This document shows positions 1 through 5,442 of a stretch of DNA of 6,181 nt, one piece after another (position 1 is the first letter of the stretch; each line of letters begins with the position of its first letter). The translations under genes and the position numbers were made by a program. The DNA comes from Thermoprotei archaeon (GTDB lineage: Archaea; Thermoproteota; Thermoprotei_A; Sulfolobales; Ignisphaeraceae), in NCBI GenBank assembly GCA_003661865.1, contig QMWY01000076.1, positions 1 through 6,181 on the forward strand, given 5' to 3'. The notes below the pieces were generated by a model. The model ran no database searches. It had not been told where the DNA came from and saw nothing but the letters and a program-made list of their open reading frames with translations.

Positions 1-303
1 GCTTACCACGATGAGCCCTCCCCGCTCCTCAGCTGCGCCAACACTGAAGAGCCCCTGCGGCGATGCCTCAACCCCTTCGAAAACCCCTAGGGCTTTAGGC
101 ATCACCACCTCTAAGCGATCGCCGGGCTCTAGGCATACGTCGCGGGACACCACGAGGACCTCGGGGGGTGCTACACCCCAGCTACGGACCCCGCCCGGCG
201 CTGATGGAGGGGGGTGCTGGTGCATCAGCGTAGAGGCTACGAGCACCGCCGCAACCGCCGCTGCGAGTACTAGGGCTGCGGGTAGGAGAGGTCTACGAGG
301 CAA
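1..303 (-). CDS. Membrane-anchored protein of unknown function (3' end beyond left edge)
   Basis: I do not recognise this protein. The frame is open for 101 codons from the TTG at 303-301 to the window edge, so the C-terminus is missing. The visible part begins with a short basic stretch (MPRRP) and one hydrophobic segment (about residues 5-24, Leu/Ala/Val-rich). A Pro/Gly-rich linker follows (HQHPPPSAPGG), then alternating hydrophobic residues suggesting a beta-rich extracellular domain. This is the layout of a signal-anchored exported protein. TTG is preferred because AGGTG (314-310) sits 6 bases upstream. A GTG at 312-310, directly after the TAG stop of the upstream permease, is the alternative and would add three residues. 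The gene follows the permeases with no gap, so it is probably co-transcribed and may be an accessory surface component of the transporter; that role is inference. The gene call is fairly safe, the function unknown. Confidence 0.75.
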   Translation of the reverse strand, partial: MPRRPLLPAALVLAAAVAAVLVASTLMHQHPPPSAPGGVRSWGVAPPEVLVVSRDVCLEPGDRLEVVMPKALGVFEGVEASPQGLFSVGAAEERGGLIVVS

Positions 304-309
304 CGGCTC

Positions 310-314
310 CACCT
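310..314 (-). promoter_or_regulatory. Shine-Dalgarno AGGTG deciding a TTG start
   Basis: AGGTG matches the anti-Shine-Dalgarno 3' end typical of archaeal 16S rRNA and lies 6 bases before TTG 303-301. It overlaps the stop codon of the upstream permease gene, which suggests translational coupling. The competing GTG at 312 has no comparable motif in front of it. Confidence 0.5.
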
Positions 315-1119
315 AGAAGGAGAAGCCCGTTAGGTACTTCGTACCTATCGTCTTGAGGTAGAGGAGCATCACCCCGAAGGTAGCTAGCTGCAGTATCGAG
401 GCCTCGGCGGCTACGCGCCCCAGCAGCCCCCACCATCTGATGTCGGAGTACAGCTTAACTGCTAGGAGGTCTATGCCTGGCCCTGTTATGAACAGCGGCA
501 ACAGGTAGTTGTTTATGCTCCATACGAAGGTCAGGAGGAAGCCGCTGAAGATCCCAGGCCCTATGAGCGGGATCACGACCCTCAGGATCGTCTGGAGGGG
601 CGTGGCCCCGAGGGTCTTCGCAGCCTCCTCGTAGGTCGGGTCCAGGCTCCTTATCGATACCAGCAGTGGTAGGAGCATCATTGGGTAGCTCGTGGAGGCG
701 AGGCCCAGAACCGTTCCTAGGAGCGTGCCGTAGAGGTGGTAGTAGCGGAAGTACACGGTTGAGAGGCCAACCCCCGCAACCACGTCGGGGGTGAACATAG
801 GGGCCACGAGCACTGCTGTCAGAACCTTCTTGAACTTGAAGTCGTACTTGCTGAGGATGTAAGCCGGGGGAAGGGCTATGGCGAAGTCCAGCAGCGCTAC
901 CAGGAGCCCCACGAGGAGCGAGTTCCCAAGAGCCCTCCAGTAGTCCTCGGTTATCTCCTCGAAGAACCTGAGCCCTACGAACTCGACCCCCGTGGGCCTC
1001 CTGAAGGTCACGGCCCGGTAGAATATGAAGGCGAAGGGCGATATTATTATGAACAGTATGAGCACTATGTAGAGGAGCTTCGCCACGGTGTACATATCCG
1101 GCCTCCTCATAGGGGTCAC
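313..1119 (-). CDS. ABC transporter permease, PotC-like second membrane subunit
   Basis: This is an inner permease subunit of a type I ABC importer (polyamine/Fe3+/sulfate-type superfamily) that would form the pore as a heterodimer with the upstream permease. The 268-residue length is usual for PotC-like proteins. About six hydrophobic segments are visible, near residues 12-35, 63-86, 97-120, 133-155, 186-210 and 235-256. The cytoplasmic EAA loop at 164-188 reads EEAAKTLGATP followed by LRVVIPLIGPG, the signature that docks onto the ATPase. The GTG start overlaps the TGA of the preceding permease (GTGA, 4 bases). Later in-frame ATGs at 1110 (AGGTGA 5 bases upstream) and 1095 (GAGGAGG 6 bases upstream) are also well placed, so the N-terminus is uncertain by up to 8 residues. 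Family assignment is firm; the substrate is not identifiable from the permease. Confidence 0.93.
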   Translation of the reverse strand: MTPMRRPDMYTVAKLLYIVLILFIIISPFAFIFYRAVTFRRPTGVEFVGLRFFEEITEDYWRALGNSLLVGLLVALLDFAIALPPAYILSKYDFKFKKVLTAVLVAPMFTPDVVAGVGLSTVYFRYYHLYGTLLGTVLGLASTSYPMMLLPLLVSIRSLDPTYEEAAKTLGATPLQTILRVVIPLIGPGIFSGFLLTFVWSINNYLLPLFITGPGIDLLAVKLYSDIRWWGLLGRVAAEASILQLATFGVMLLYLKTIGTKYLTGFSF

Positions 1120-1961
1120 CTAAGCACCTTCGTCACCTTGAACGTCATGTAGGTGGTCAGTATAGTCATCGATATCAGCACTACGGAGAGAGCCGCAGCG
1201 ACGCCGTAGTCGTGTATCTGGAGGGTGAGGTGGACGATCTTAACGGTCATCACGTCGCCTGCCCTTATCCCCCCGAGGAGCAGGGGTATTAGGTAGCCGC
1301 CGAGGTTCCACCCGAAGCATGCTAGGAAGCCCGCTACGGCGCCGGGGAGCGTTAGCGGGAGTACGACCCTGAAGAAGGCCCTTATAGGCGTAGCCCCCAG
1401 CGTGAGGGCCGCCTCCTCTAGCGAAGGATCGATCTCCTGGAGGTTGGAGGATATGTATAGCACCATGAATGGGAGCGTGAATATCGAGAACCCTGCCACG
1501 ACGGCGTAGGGGGTGTAGAGTATCTGCCTATAGGATATGTCTAGCAACCTGTAGACGAAGTCGAAGAGTCCCCCGGGCAGGAACATGTTCCAGAGGCCGT
1601 AGGATATGTACAGGTCCCCGAAGTAGGGGAAGACTAGAGATGCCCTGAGGACGTTGTGGAATAGGACCTTCCTACGCGTGAGGAGGTACGCCAGGGGGTA
1701 CCCCAGGATCAGGTCCACGGTGGCGGCTGCCAGCGGCAGCTTTATGGAGTTCTCGATGCTCTTGATGTACTCGCTGAACACCTTTGCGTAGTTGCTGAGC
1801 CCTACGAAGCGGGGCGCCCCCATGATGAAGGAGTTGCGGTACGTTAGGCTTACTAGGAACACGTGCAGTATGGGGATTATCCAGAACAGGGTTATGTAGA
1901 GTACCGTGGGTATCAGCGCTAGGTACACAACCGCACGCCCTATACCCGAGGGGCGCTGCAC
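1116..1961 (-). CDS. ABC transporter permease, PotB-like first membrane subunit
   Basis: This is the first of two permease subunits of a type I ABC importer. Its 281 residues include an N-terminal hydrophobic segment (about 12-38), then the periplasmic-side motif FVGLSNYAKVF (52-62) typical of PotB/UgpA/MalF-like N-terminal permeases. Further membrane segments lie near 72-93, 105-128, 151-171, 203-228 and 252-273. The EAA loop is at 182-206 (EEAALTLGATP, then FRVVLPLTLPG). The GTG start at 1961 is chosen because GGTGA lies 6 bases upstream. An ATG overlapping it at 1963-1961 is in another frame. The gene follows the solute-binding protein gene by 94 bases and overlaps the next permease by 4, indicating an operon. 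Family assignment is firm; the transported compound is unknown. Confidence 0.94.
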   Translation of the reverse strand: MQRPSGIGRAVVYLALIPTVLYITLFWIIPILHVFLVSLTYRNSFIMGAPRFVGLSNYAKVFSEYIKSIENSIKLPLAAATVDLILGYPLAYLLTRRKVLFHNVLRASLVFPYFGDLYISYGLWNMFLPGGLFDFVYRLLDISYRQILYTPYAVVAGFSIFTLPFMVLYISSNLQEIDPSLEEAALTLGATPIRAFFRVVLPLTLPGAVAGFLACFGWNLGGYLIPLLLGGIRAGDVMTVKIVHLTLQIHDYGVAAALSVVLISMTILTTYMTFKVTKVLR

Positions 1962-1967
1962 ATGGGG

Positions 1968-1972
1968 TCACC
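1968..1972 (-). promoter_or_regulatory. Shine-Dalgarno GGTGA for the first permease
   Basis: GGTGA stands 6 bases (CCCCAT) before the GTG at 1961-1959 and selects this GTG as start over the overlapping out-of-frame ATG at 1963-1961. Confidence 0.6.
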
Positions 1973-2011
1973 AAGCATGCGCTTCGGCAACCTCTAGATG
2001 GTGTGGGTTGA

Positions 2012-2035
2012 GGGGGAGAAAAACCGTTATCGGTT
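2012..2035 (-). terminator. Hairpin plus T/C tract between binding-protein and permease genes
   Basis: Read on the minus strand, AACCG (2035-2031), loop ATAA, and CGGTT (2026-2022) form a 5-bp stem. The descending arm runs into five Ts (2023-2019), then CTCCCCC. It lies about 20 bases after the TAA of the solute-binding protein gene and about 50 bases before the permease start. T-rich tracts terminate archaeal transcription, partly so when short, and a hairpin between a binding-protein gene and its permeases commonly lowers permease expression. The stem is short, so partial read-through termination or mRNA-end protection is more likely than full termination; that role is inferred. Confidence 0.45.
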
Positions 2036-2055
2036 AAGCCTGGATGTAGGAAGCG

Positions 2056-3327
2056 TTACGTTAGCCCGGCGTACTTCTTATAGAGCTCGGACCACTCCTC
2101 AGTATGCTCCTCGATGTACTTGTAGTCCGGGAAGACATACCACTGATACATCTTGTCCAGCGGGTATGGGTATATCTTCGAGTATATCGGCTTTATCCAG
2201 TCGGGCAGCAGCTTGAAGTTGGAGTCGTTGAGCAGGTTCTGGTGCAGCATCAGGAAGTCCTCCTTAGACTCCCTGTACTTCGGGAAGTCCAGGGCGAACC
2301 AGAAGTCTGAGCTCATCAGGAAGTCTATGAATATCTGCGCGAGCACCGGGTGCTTAACACCCTTGGGTATCCAGGCGATCCCCGGCACGAACACGTTGCC
2401 CTGCGGCTGCGCAACCCTCTCTATCGGGTACCCCTTCACAGCCTCTACCGGGGCTAGGTACCACCACCAGGCGACCACCCACGCCTCTCCGCGCTCTAGG
2501 TACTCTATGATCTCGGCCTCCGAAACCGTGTACCTAAGCACGTTAGGGTGTATCTTCTCAGCGGCGAACTTTATGACCTCCTCCATCTCCTTCGGGCTCT
2601 TGTAGTTCTTACCCATGGCCAGGGCCAGGTTCACTAGGAAGTTGGCGAAGTGAACGGTCCCCGGCGTTGGCAGTATCACGTGTCCCTTGAGCCTCGGATC
2701 CGCTAGGTCCTTGTAGTCCTTGACCCACCCCGCCTTCTCCTTATTGACTAGGAGCCCCGCCGTATCAATAGCCTGGAACACCACTCCGTAGGGCTGGAAC
2801 TGCAGGAAGAATGGGTGCACCCACCTGAGGTTCTTCATAAGCGAGTTGCCGACGTATATAGCCGGCTCTACCGCATCGGCCTTCTTAGCCCTGAAGAAGT
2901 AGGGGGCCTCTATAGCGACAACGTCGTAGGGCGGGGGCTGCCCCGCCTTTATCGCCTGGAGCACCGAGGACACTATGACCTCGGGCTCCTGGGTACCGAT
3001 CCACTTAACCTCGATATCCACACCCCAGTGCTTCTTAACGTACTTCTTGAAAGCCGGTACGTGGTAGGTCTCCACAAGCCCACCGTAGGTCCAGTCAGCA
3101 ACAACTATAGTACCCTCCTTCTTGATCTCATCCCTGATCTCATCCTCGCTCATCCACTTACCCAGTATCGGTATGTAGTACATCTTCACAGCCTTTGGCG
3201 TTGCGGTAGGGGTAGTCACCGGGGGCTGCGTAGGCCTTGCCCAACCCCAGCCCGCGACAACTGCAAGCACGATCACCAGTACTATCAGCGACGCCTCGAG
3301 CTTAGTCAGAGCCCTAGCAAGCCTCAT
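2056..3327 (-). CDS. Anchored ABC solute-binding protein, PotD/FbpA-like
   Basis: This is the extracellular substrate-binding subunit of the importer encoded downstream, 423 residues long. Residues 1-11 are basic, 12-30 form a hydrophobic signal-anchor, and 31-46 are a Pro/Thr-rich linker holding the domain off the membrane, a common archaeal arrangement; no lipobox cysteine is present. The mature part has the hallmarks of class II binding proteins: EGTIVVADWTYGG (71-83), the hinge-region motif KDLADPRLKGHVILPTPGT (206-224), GEAWVVAWWWYLAP (280-293), and the C-terminal IPKGVKHPVLAQIFIDFL motif (320-337). Aromatic residues are abundant, including WWW at 287-289, and may line the pocket. The ATG start has GAGGT 9 bases upstream. 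It follows a 216-base spacer, so it probably heads the transporter operon. Polyamine, Fe3+ and thiamine-type binders share this fold, so the ligand cannot be named. Confidence 0.93.
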   Translation of the reverse strand: MRLARALTKLEASLIVLVIVLAVVAGWGWARPTQPPVTTPTATPKAVKMYYIPILGKWMSEDEIRDEIKKEGTIVVADWTYGGLVETYHVPAFKKYVKKHWGVDIEVKWIGTQEPEVIVSSVLQAIKAGQPPPYDVVAIEAPYFFRAKKADAVEPAIYVGNSLMKNLRWVHPFFLQFQPYGVVFQAIDTAGLLVNKEKAGWVKDYKDLADPRLKGHVILPTPGTVHFANFLVNLALAMGKNYKSPKEMEEVIKFAAEKIHPNVLRYTVSEAEIIEYLERGEAWVVAWWWYLAPVEAVKGYPIERVAQPQGNVFVPGIAWIPKGVKHPVLAQIFIDFLMSSDFWFALDFPKYRESKEDFLMLHQNLLNDSNFKLLPDWIKPIYSKIYPYPLDKMYQWYVFPDYKYIEEHTEEWSELYKKYAGLT

Positions 3328-3336
3328 AGCTACCAG

Positions 3337-3384
3337 ACCTCAGTAATCAAGGATCGTCACACGAAGAAATAAGATCTTGTAAAA
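3337..3384 (-). promoter_or_regulatory. Possible core promoter and leader of the transporter operon
   Basis: Two weak TATA-like elements lie on the minus strand: TTTTACA (3384-3378) and CTTATTT (3373-3367). Initiation about 25 bases downstream of either would give a short leader carrying GAGGT (3341-3337), 9 bases before the ATG of the binding-protein gene. Neither is a consensus archaeal TATA box with an A-rich BRE, so the choice between them, and the promoter itself, remains tentative. Confidence 0.35.
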
Positions 3385-3524
3385 CGCTCGTCGACTCCCC
3401 TGACCAGTTAAGAACTTCCTTTCAGCAATTACAGCGGTGTACACGCCTTAAACCCATTATAAGGGCCCGTAACCCTTAGAGCTACGTAAACCCCTTGCTT
3501 AGGTTATTATTAAGGCGCATGCGC
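3385..3524. other. AT-richer intergenic region with short repeats and palindromes
   Basis: No open frame on either strand looks coding, and no tRNA is seen. On the minus strand three related words occur: AAGGGGTTTAC (3496-3486), AAGGGTTAC (3477-3469) and GGGTTTAA (3455-3448), about two helical turns apart. Also present are a TTATAA palindrome (3457-3462), a GTGTACAC palindrome (3437-3444), and GCGCATGCGC (3515-3524) directly next to the box D of the guide RNA. The region probably serves as control region of the downstream transporter genes; operator function is inferred from position only. Confidence 0.4.
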
Positions 3525-3575
3525 TCAGCCGCCCAACAGCTCATCACTTATCAGGTTCACTGGGGGATTCATCAC
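3525..3575 (-). ncRNA. Box C/D 2'-O-methylation guide sRNA overlapping a gene 3' end
   Basis: On the minus strand all four boxes of an archaeal C/D sRNA occur in order: C GTGATGA (3575-3569), 14-nt guide (3568-3555), D' CTGA (3554-3551), 3-nt spacer TAA, C' GTGATGA (3547-3541), 12-nt guide GCTGTTGGGCGG (3540-3529), D CTGA (3528-3525). Box matches are perfect, and spacings fit the L7Ae/Nop5/fibrillarin architecture of known archaeal guides of about 50-60 nt. By the N+5 rule the D' guide would direct methylation of the A in a target resembling GUUCACUGGGGGAU, and the D guide the second C of the CCC in CCGCCCAACAGC. I could not match either to an rRNA or tRNA from memory. The RNA overlaps the last ten codons and stop of the upstream protein gene; the stop TGA is part of box C'. 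No clear terminal stem is visible. It could be processed from the host mRNA or have its own promoter. Confidence 0.87.
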
Positions 3576-4830
3576 CGATGAGTTTCTCTAAGGCGTGTCT
3601 AATGACCTCTGCGTACCTCATCCCCAGGGCCCTGGATGCCTTTGCTAGTAGCGTGGCTGTTTCGGGGTCGAGCTCTATAAGGATCTTGTCCGCTCCGGTG
3701 AACTCTGCGTACCTATCGAGGAGCTCTGCTACAAGTCTAAGCTTCTCGGGGCTGAACTCTACGCCATCGAACACCTCTATACCTTCGTTCTCCAGCTCCT
3801 CTCTTATCTCACCCGGCACCTTCTTCCTGCATATCAGGACCATGTGCCTGGGCTTGTAGACGCTGTGGTAGAGCTTCACGAGCCTATGCTCCCTCACCCT
3901 GAGGGACCTGCCCTGCTCGATGCTCCTCCTCACCTCTGAGCGCTTCACCCCGAGCACATCTGCGAGACCGTCGTAGAGACCGTCGATCCACTTGCTCCTC
4001 CACTCCTCTGCCGTCAGCGGCCTCTTCCTGAAGTAGCCCTTTAGGTCCCGGGTCCTGGTGTACCAGTCCTCGAGCTCCTTGAACTCTATGATTACGGTGG
4101 GCCTCTTTATCGGTGGTGAGGACCCCAGGTCAACGATGTTCATAACCTTGCCCCCGTAGACCATGATGTCGGGCCTCAGCGCCGTGTAGAACCCCCATAT
4201 CCGGGTGAGGTCTGAGGAGTCCTCCCAGGTCAGTGGCCGGGGGGCCTCGTGGAAGAAGCTTAGGAAGCCCCTCTCCAGGTTTAGCAGAACAGCGTTCGGG
4301 GGTATGATCCCTAGGCGCTGCTTACCACTCCTATCTATGTTGAGGAACCTGTGCTCGGGGTAGACCAGGGAGTATCCCTCATCCGCTAGGAACCCCAGGA
4401 TCGTTAGCAGGCCCCACACCTGGTACGCGGAGCGCATATTGGTCCTGAGCGATGTCCTTATGGCCGCGTATGCCTTGGAGAGGAAGGTGTCCACATCTAT
4501 CCTCCCCCGCACTAGGTCGTGGGCGTAGATGAACAGCTTCTTCTTGAGGTGCTGCCGCGGGTCCTCTATGAAGGAGCGGAACTCCTTCGGGTAGGTAACG
4601 CCGGAGAGCCCGAGCTTCTCCGAAACAGCCCTGTAGGCCTCGGCCACCCTGCGGAGCCACTCCTCAGCCTCGCGGAGCCTCTCCCCAGCTACGGCATCTA
4701 TTATGCAGTCCTTGAGCCTGTCGAGGAGCTCAACACCCCTTACACTTCTCATCCTGGGGACTCCGTCCCTATCAACCGGGGCCTCGCGCCTGATCTCCCT
4801 CAGCAGCCCCTCTATGTCGCAGCTCAACAC
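3544..4830 (-). CDS. PD-(D/E)XK nuclease-like protein with C-terminal ribbon-helix-helix segment
   Basis: I do not recognise a named family for this 428-residue protein. Residues 1-150 are predominantly helical and charged. A central segment, YPEHRFLNIDRSG (157-169), HEAPRPLTWED (194-204) and LRPDIMVYGG (218-227), leads to VIIEFKELEDW (246-256). RPD (Asp221) followed 28 residues later by E249-F-K251 fits the catalytic pattern of the PD-(D/E)XK nuclease superfamily. A later strand-helix-strand, HMVLICRKKVPGE (329-341) to IEVFDGVEF (351-359), resembles the end of that fold. Residues 382-418 (KILIELDPETATLLAKAS, then GMRYAEVIRHALEKLI) resemble a CopG-type ribbon-helix-helix, a DNA-binding or dimerisation unit, although an acidic residue (E386) in the strand makes DNA contact uncertain. 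The GTG start at 4830 is very close to AGGTGG. TTG at 4827 is an alternative with better spacing. The last ten codons lie in a C/D sRNA. Nuclease activity is inferred from motifs only. Confidence 0.88.
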   Translation of the reverse strand: MLSCDIEGLLREIRREAPVDRDGVPRMRSVRGVELLDRLKDCIIDAVAGERLREAEEWLRRVAEAYRAVSEKLGLSGVTYPKEFRSFIEDPRQHLKKKLFIYAHDLVRGRIDVDTFLSKAYAAIRTSLRTNMRSAYQVWGLLTILGFLADEGYSLVYPEHRFLNIDRSGKQRLGIIPPNAVLLNLERGFLSFFHEAPRPLTWEDSSDLTRIWGFYTALRPDIMVYGGKVMNIVDLGSSPPIKRPTVIIEFKELEDWYTRTRDLKGYFRKRPLTAEEWRSKWIDGLYDGLADVLGVKRSEVRRSIEQGRSLRVREHRLVKLYHSVYKPRHMVLICRKKVPGEIREELENEGIEVFDGVEFSPEKLRLVAELLDRYAEFTGADKILIELDPETATLLAKASRALGMRYAEVIRHALEKLIGDESPSEPDK

Positions 4831-4864
4831 CCACCTGCCTAGGTTAGAGAAAGTGCGCGCCCGG

Positions 4865-4870
4865 TATTAA
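4865..4870 (-). promoter_or_regulatory. TATA-like element upstream of the nuclease-like gene
   Basis: TTAATA on the minus strand lies in the 54-base spacer between the phosphatase gene and the nuclease-like gene, about 37 bases before the GTG at 4830. Initiation 25 or so bases downstream would give a leader of about 10 bases containing AGGTGG. It could give the gene its own promoter; the match is weak and there is no clear BRE. Confidence 0.3.
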
Positions 4871-4884
4871 CGCTGGGGCCCCTA

Positions 4885-5418
4885 CTATACGCTGTAGCCA
4901 CAGCTGCGCAGCCTCTCAGATACCAGCCGCCTACCCTCCTCGAAGGTGCTGAAGTCCCTCCATATCATGAGGAATGCCACGTCGCCCAGCCTCTCCCGAA
5001 CACCATCTATATGGATATCCCTATCGTCTATGTATACGATTGCGCAGGGCGGGGGTACGCAGCCCCTAGACCTCCTCAGCTCCTCGACGAGCCTTAGGGC
5101 AGCCGACCCCTTATCGGGGCTGGGCTCTATGACGAAGTAGTCGAACTCCTCCTCGAGCCCAAACGTCCTTATAGCGGCCATGGCCTTCGACGGGTCGTTC
5201 CAGCTGAGGGTCGATACCACAGCCCCGGCCGAGCGGGCCCACCTAACTAAGCGCAGCACATCGTTATGGAGCCTGACCCTGACCCCCGCCGAGTCCTCGA
5301 TCGTGGTGGGCGAGACCCTCTTGAACGGTGGGCTTAGGCTCGATATGTCGTGGTGGTCCCACAGGGTCCTATCGAGGTCTAGGAACAGTACCCAGTAGCC
5401 ACAGCGCCCACCACCCAT
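4885..5418 (-). CDS. HAD-superfamily phosphatase, magnesium-dependent phosphatase-1 type
   Basis: This is a small soluble HAD hydrolase of 177 residues, the usual size of the MDP-1 group, which transfers phosphate through an aspartyl intermediate with Mg2+. Motif I is FLDLDRTLWD (12-21), with Asp14 as expected nucleophile and Asp16 as general acid/base; the TLW after it is typical of MDP-1. Motif II is represented by VVSTLSWND (67-75), motif III by Lys103 in SPDKGSAA, and motif IV by YIDDRDIHI (129-137) with Asp131/Asp132. There is no large cap insertion, consistent with action on accessible phosphosites; MDP-1 relatives act on phosphotyrosine or on glycated protein and sugar phosphates, so the substrate here is open. 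The ATG start at 5418 has GAGGTG 7 bases upstream (5431-5426). The gene lies 24 bases after the preceding one and probably shares its transcript. Confidence 0.88.
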   Translation of the reverse strand: MGGGRCGYWVLFLDLDRTLWDHHDISSLSPPFKRVSPTTIEDSAGVRVRLHNDVLRLVRWARSAGAVVSTLSWNDPSKAMAAIRTFGLEEEFDYFVIEPSPDKGSAALRLVEELRRSRGCVPPPCAIVYIDDRDIHIDGVRERLGDVAFLMIWRDFSTFEEGRRLVSERLRSCGYSV

Positions 5419-5425
5419 CTAGAGA

Positions 5426-5431
5426 CACCTC
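5426..5431 (-). promoter_or_regulatory. Shine-Dalgarno GAGGTG of the phosphatase gene
   Basis: GAGGTG, 7 bases (TCTCTAG) before the ATG at 5418-5416, is a strong ribosome-binding motif. It sits in the 24-base gap after the stop codon of the preceding gene and fixes this ATG as the start. Confidence 0.6.
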
Positions 5432-5442
5432 AGCGGCGCTGG

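Noticed and set aside
1672..1974. Minus-strand open frame overlapping the first permease start
   Set aside because: It is a shifted frame of the permease gene; the permease frame carries the EAA loop and membrane segments, this one is Pro/His/Arg-rich without features.
2153..2605. Long plus-strand open frame (150 codons)
   Set aside because: It lies fully inside the binding-protein gene on the opposite strand, has no ribosome-binding site, and its translation is low-complexity Ser-rich sequence typical of an antisense frame.
2815..3372. Plus-strand open frame of 185 codons reaching into the intergenic region
   Set aside because: It is antisense to the signal-anchor and N-terminal half of the binding protein, which has clear family motifs. 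The translation shows no domain or plausible composition.
3529..3540. Guide match to the conserved CCGCCCG of 16S rRNA near the decoding site
   Set aside because: Only about seven pairs including a G-U wobble before a mismatch, which is too short for a credible C/D guide target.
4875..4882. GGGGCCCC palindrome between the phosphatase and nuclease-like genes
   Set aside because: With no loop and no following T-tract it cannot be a convincing terminator, and such words are common in GC-rich DNA.
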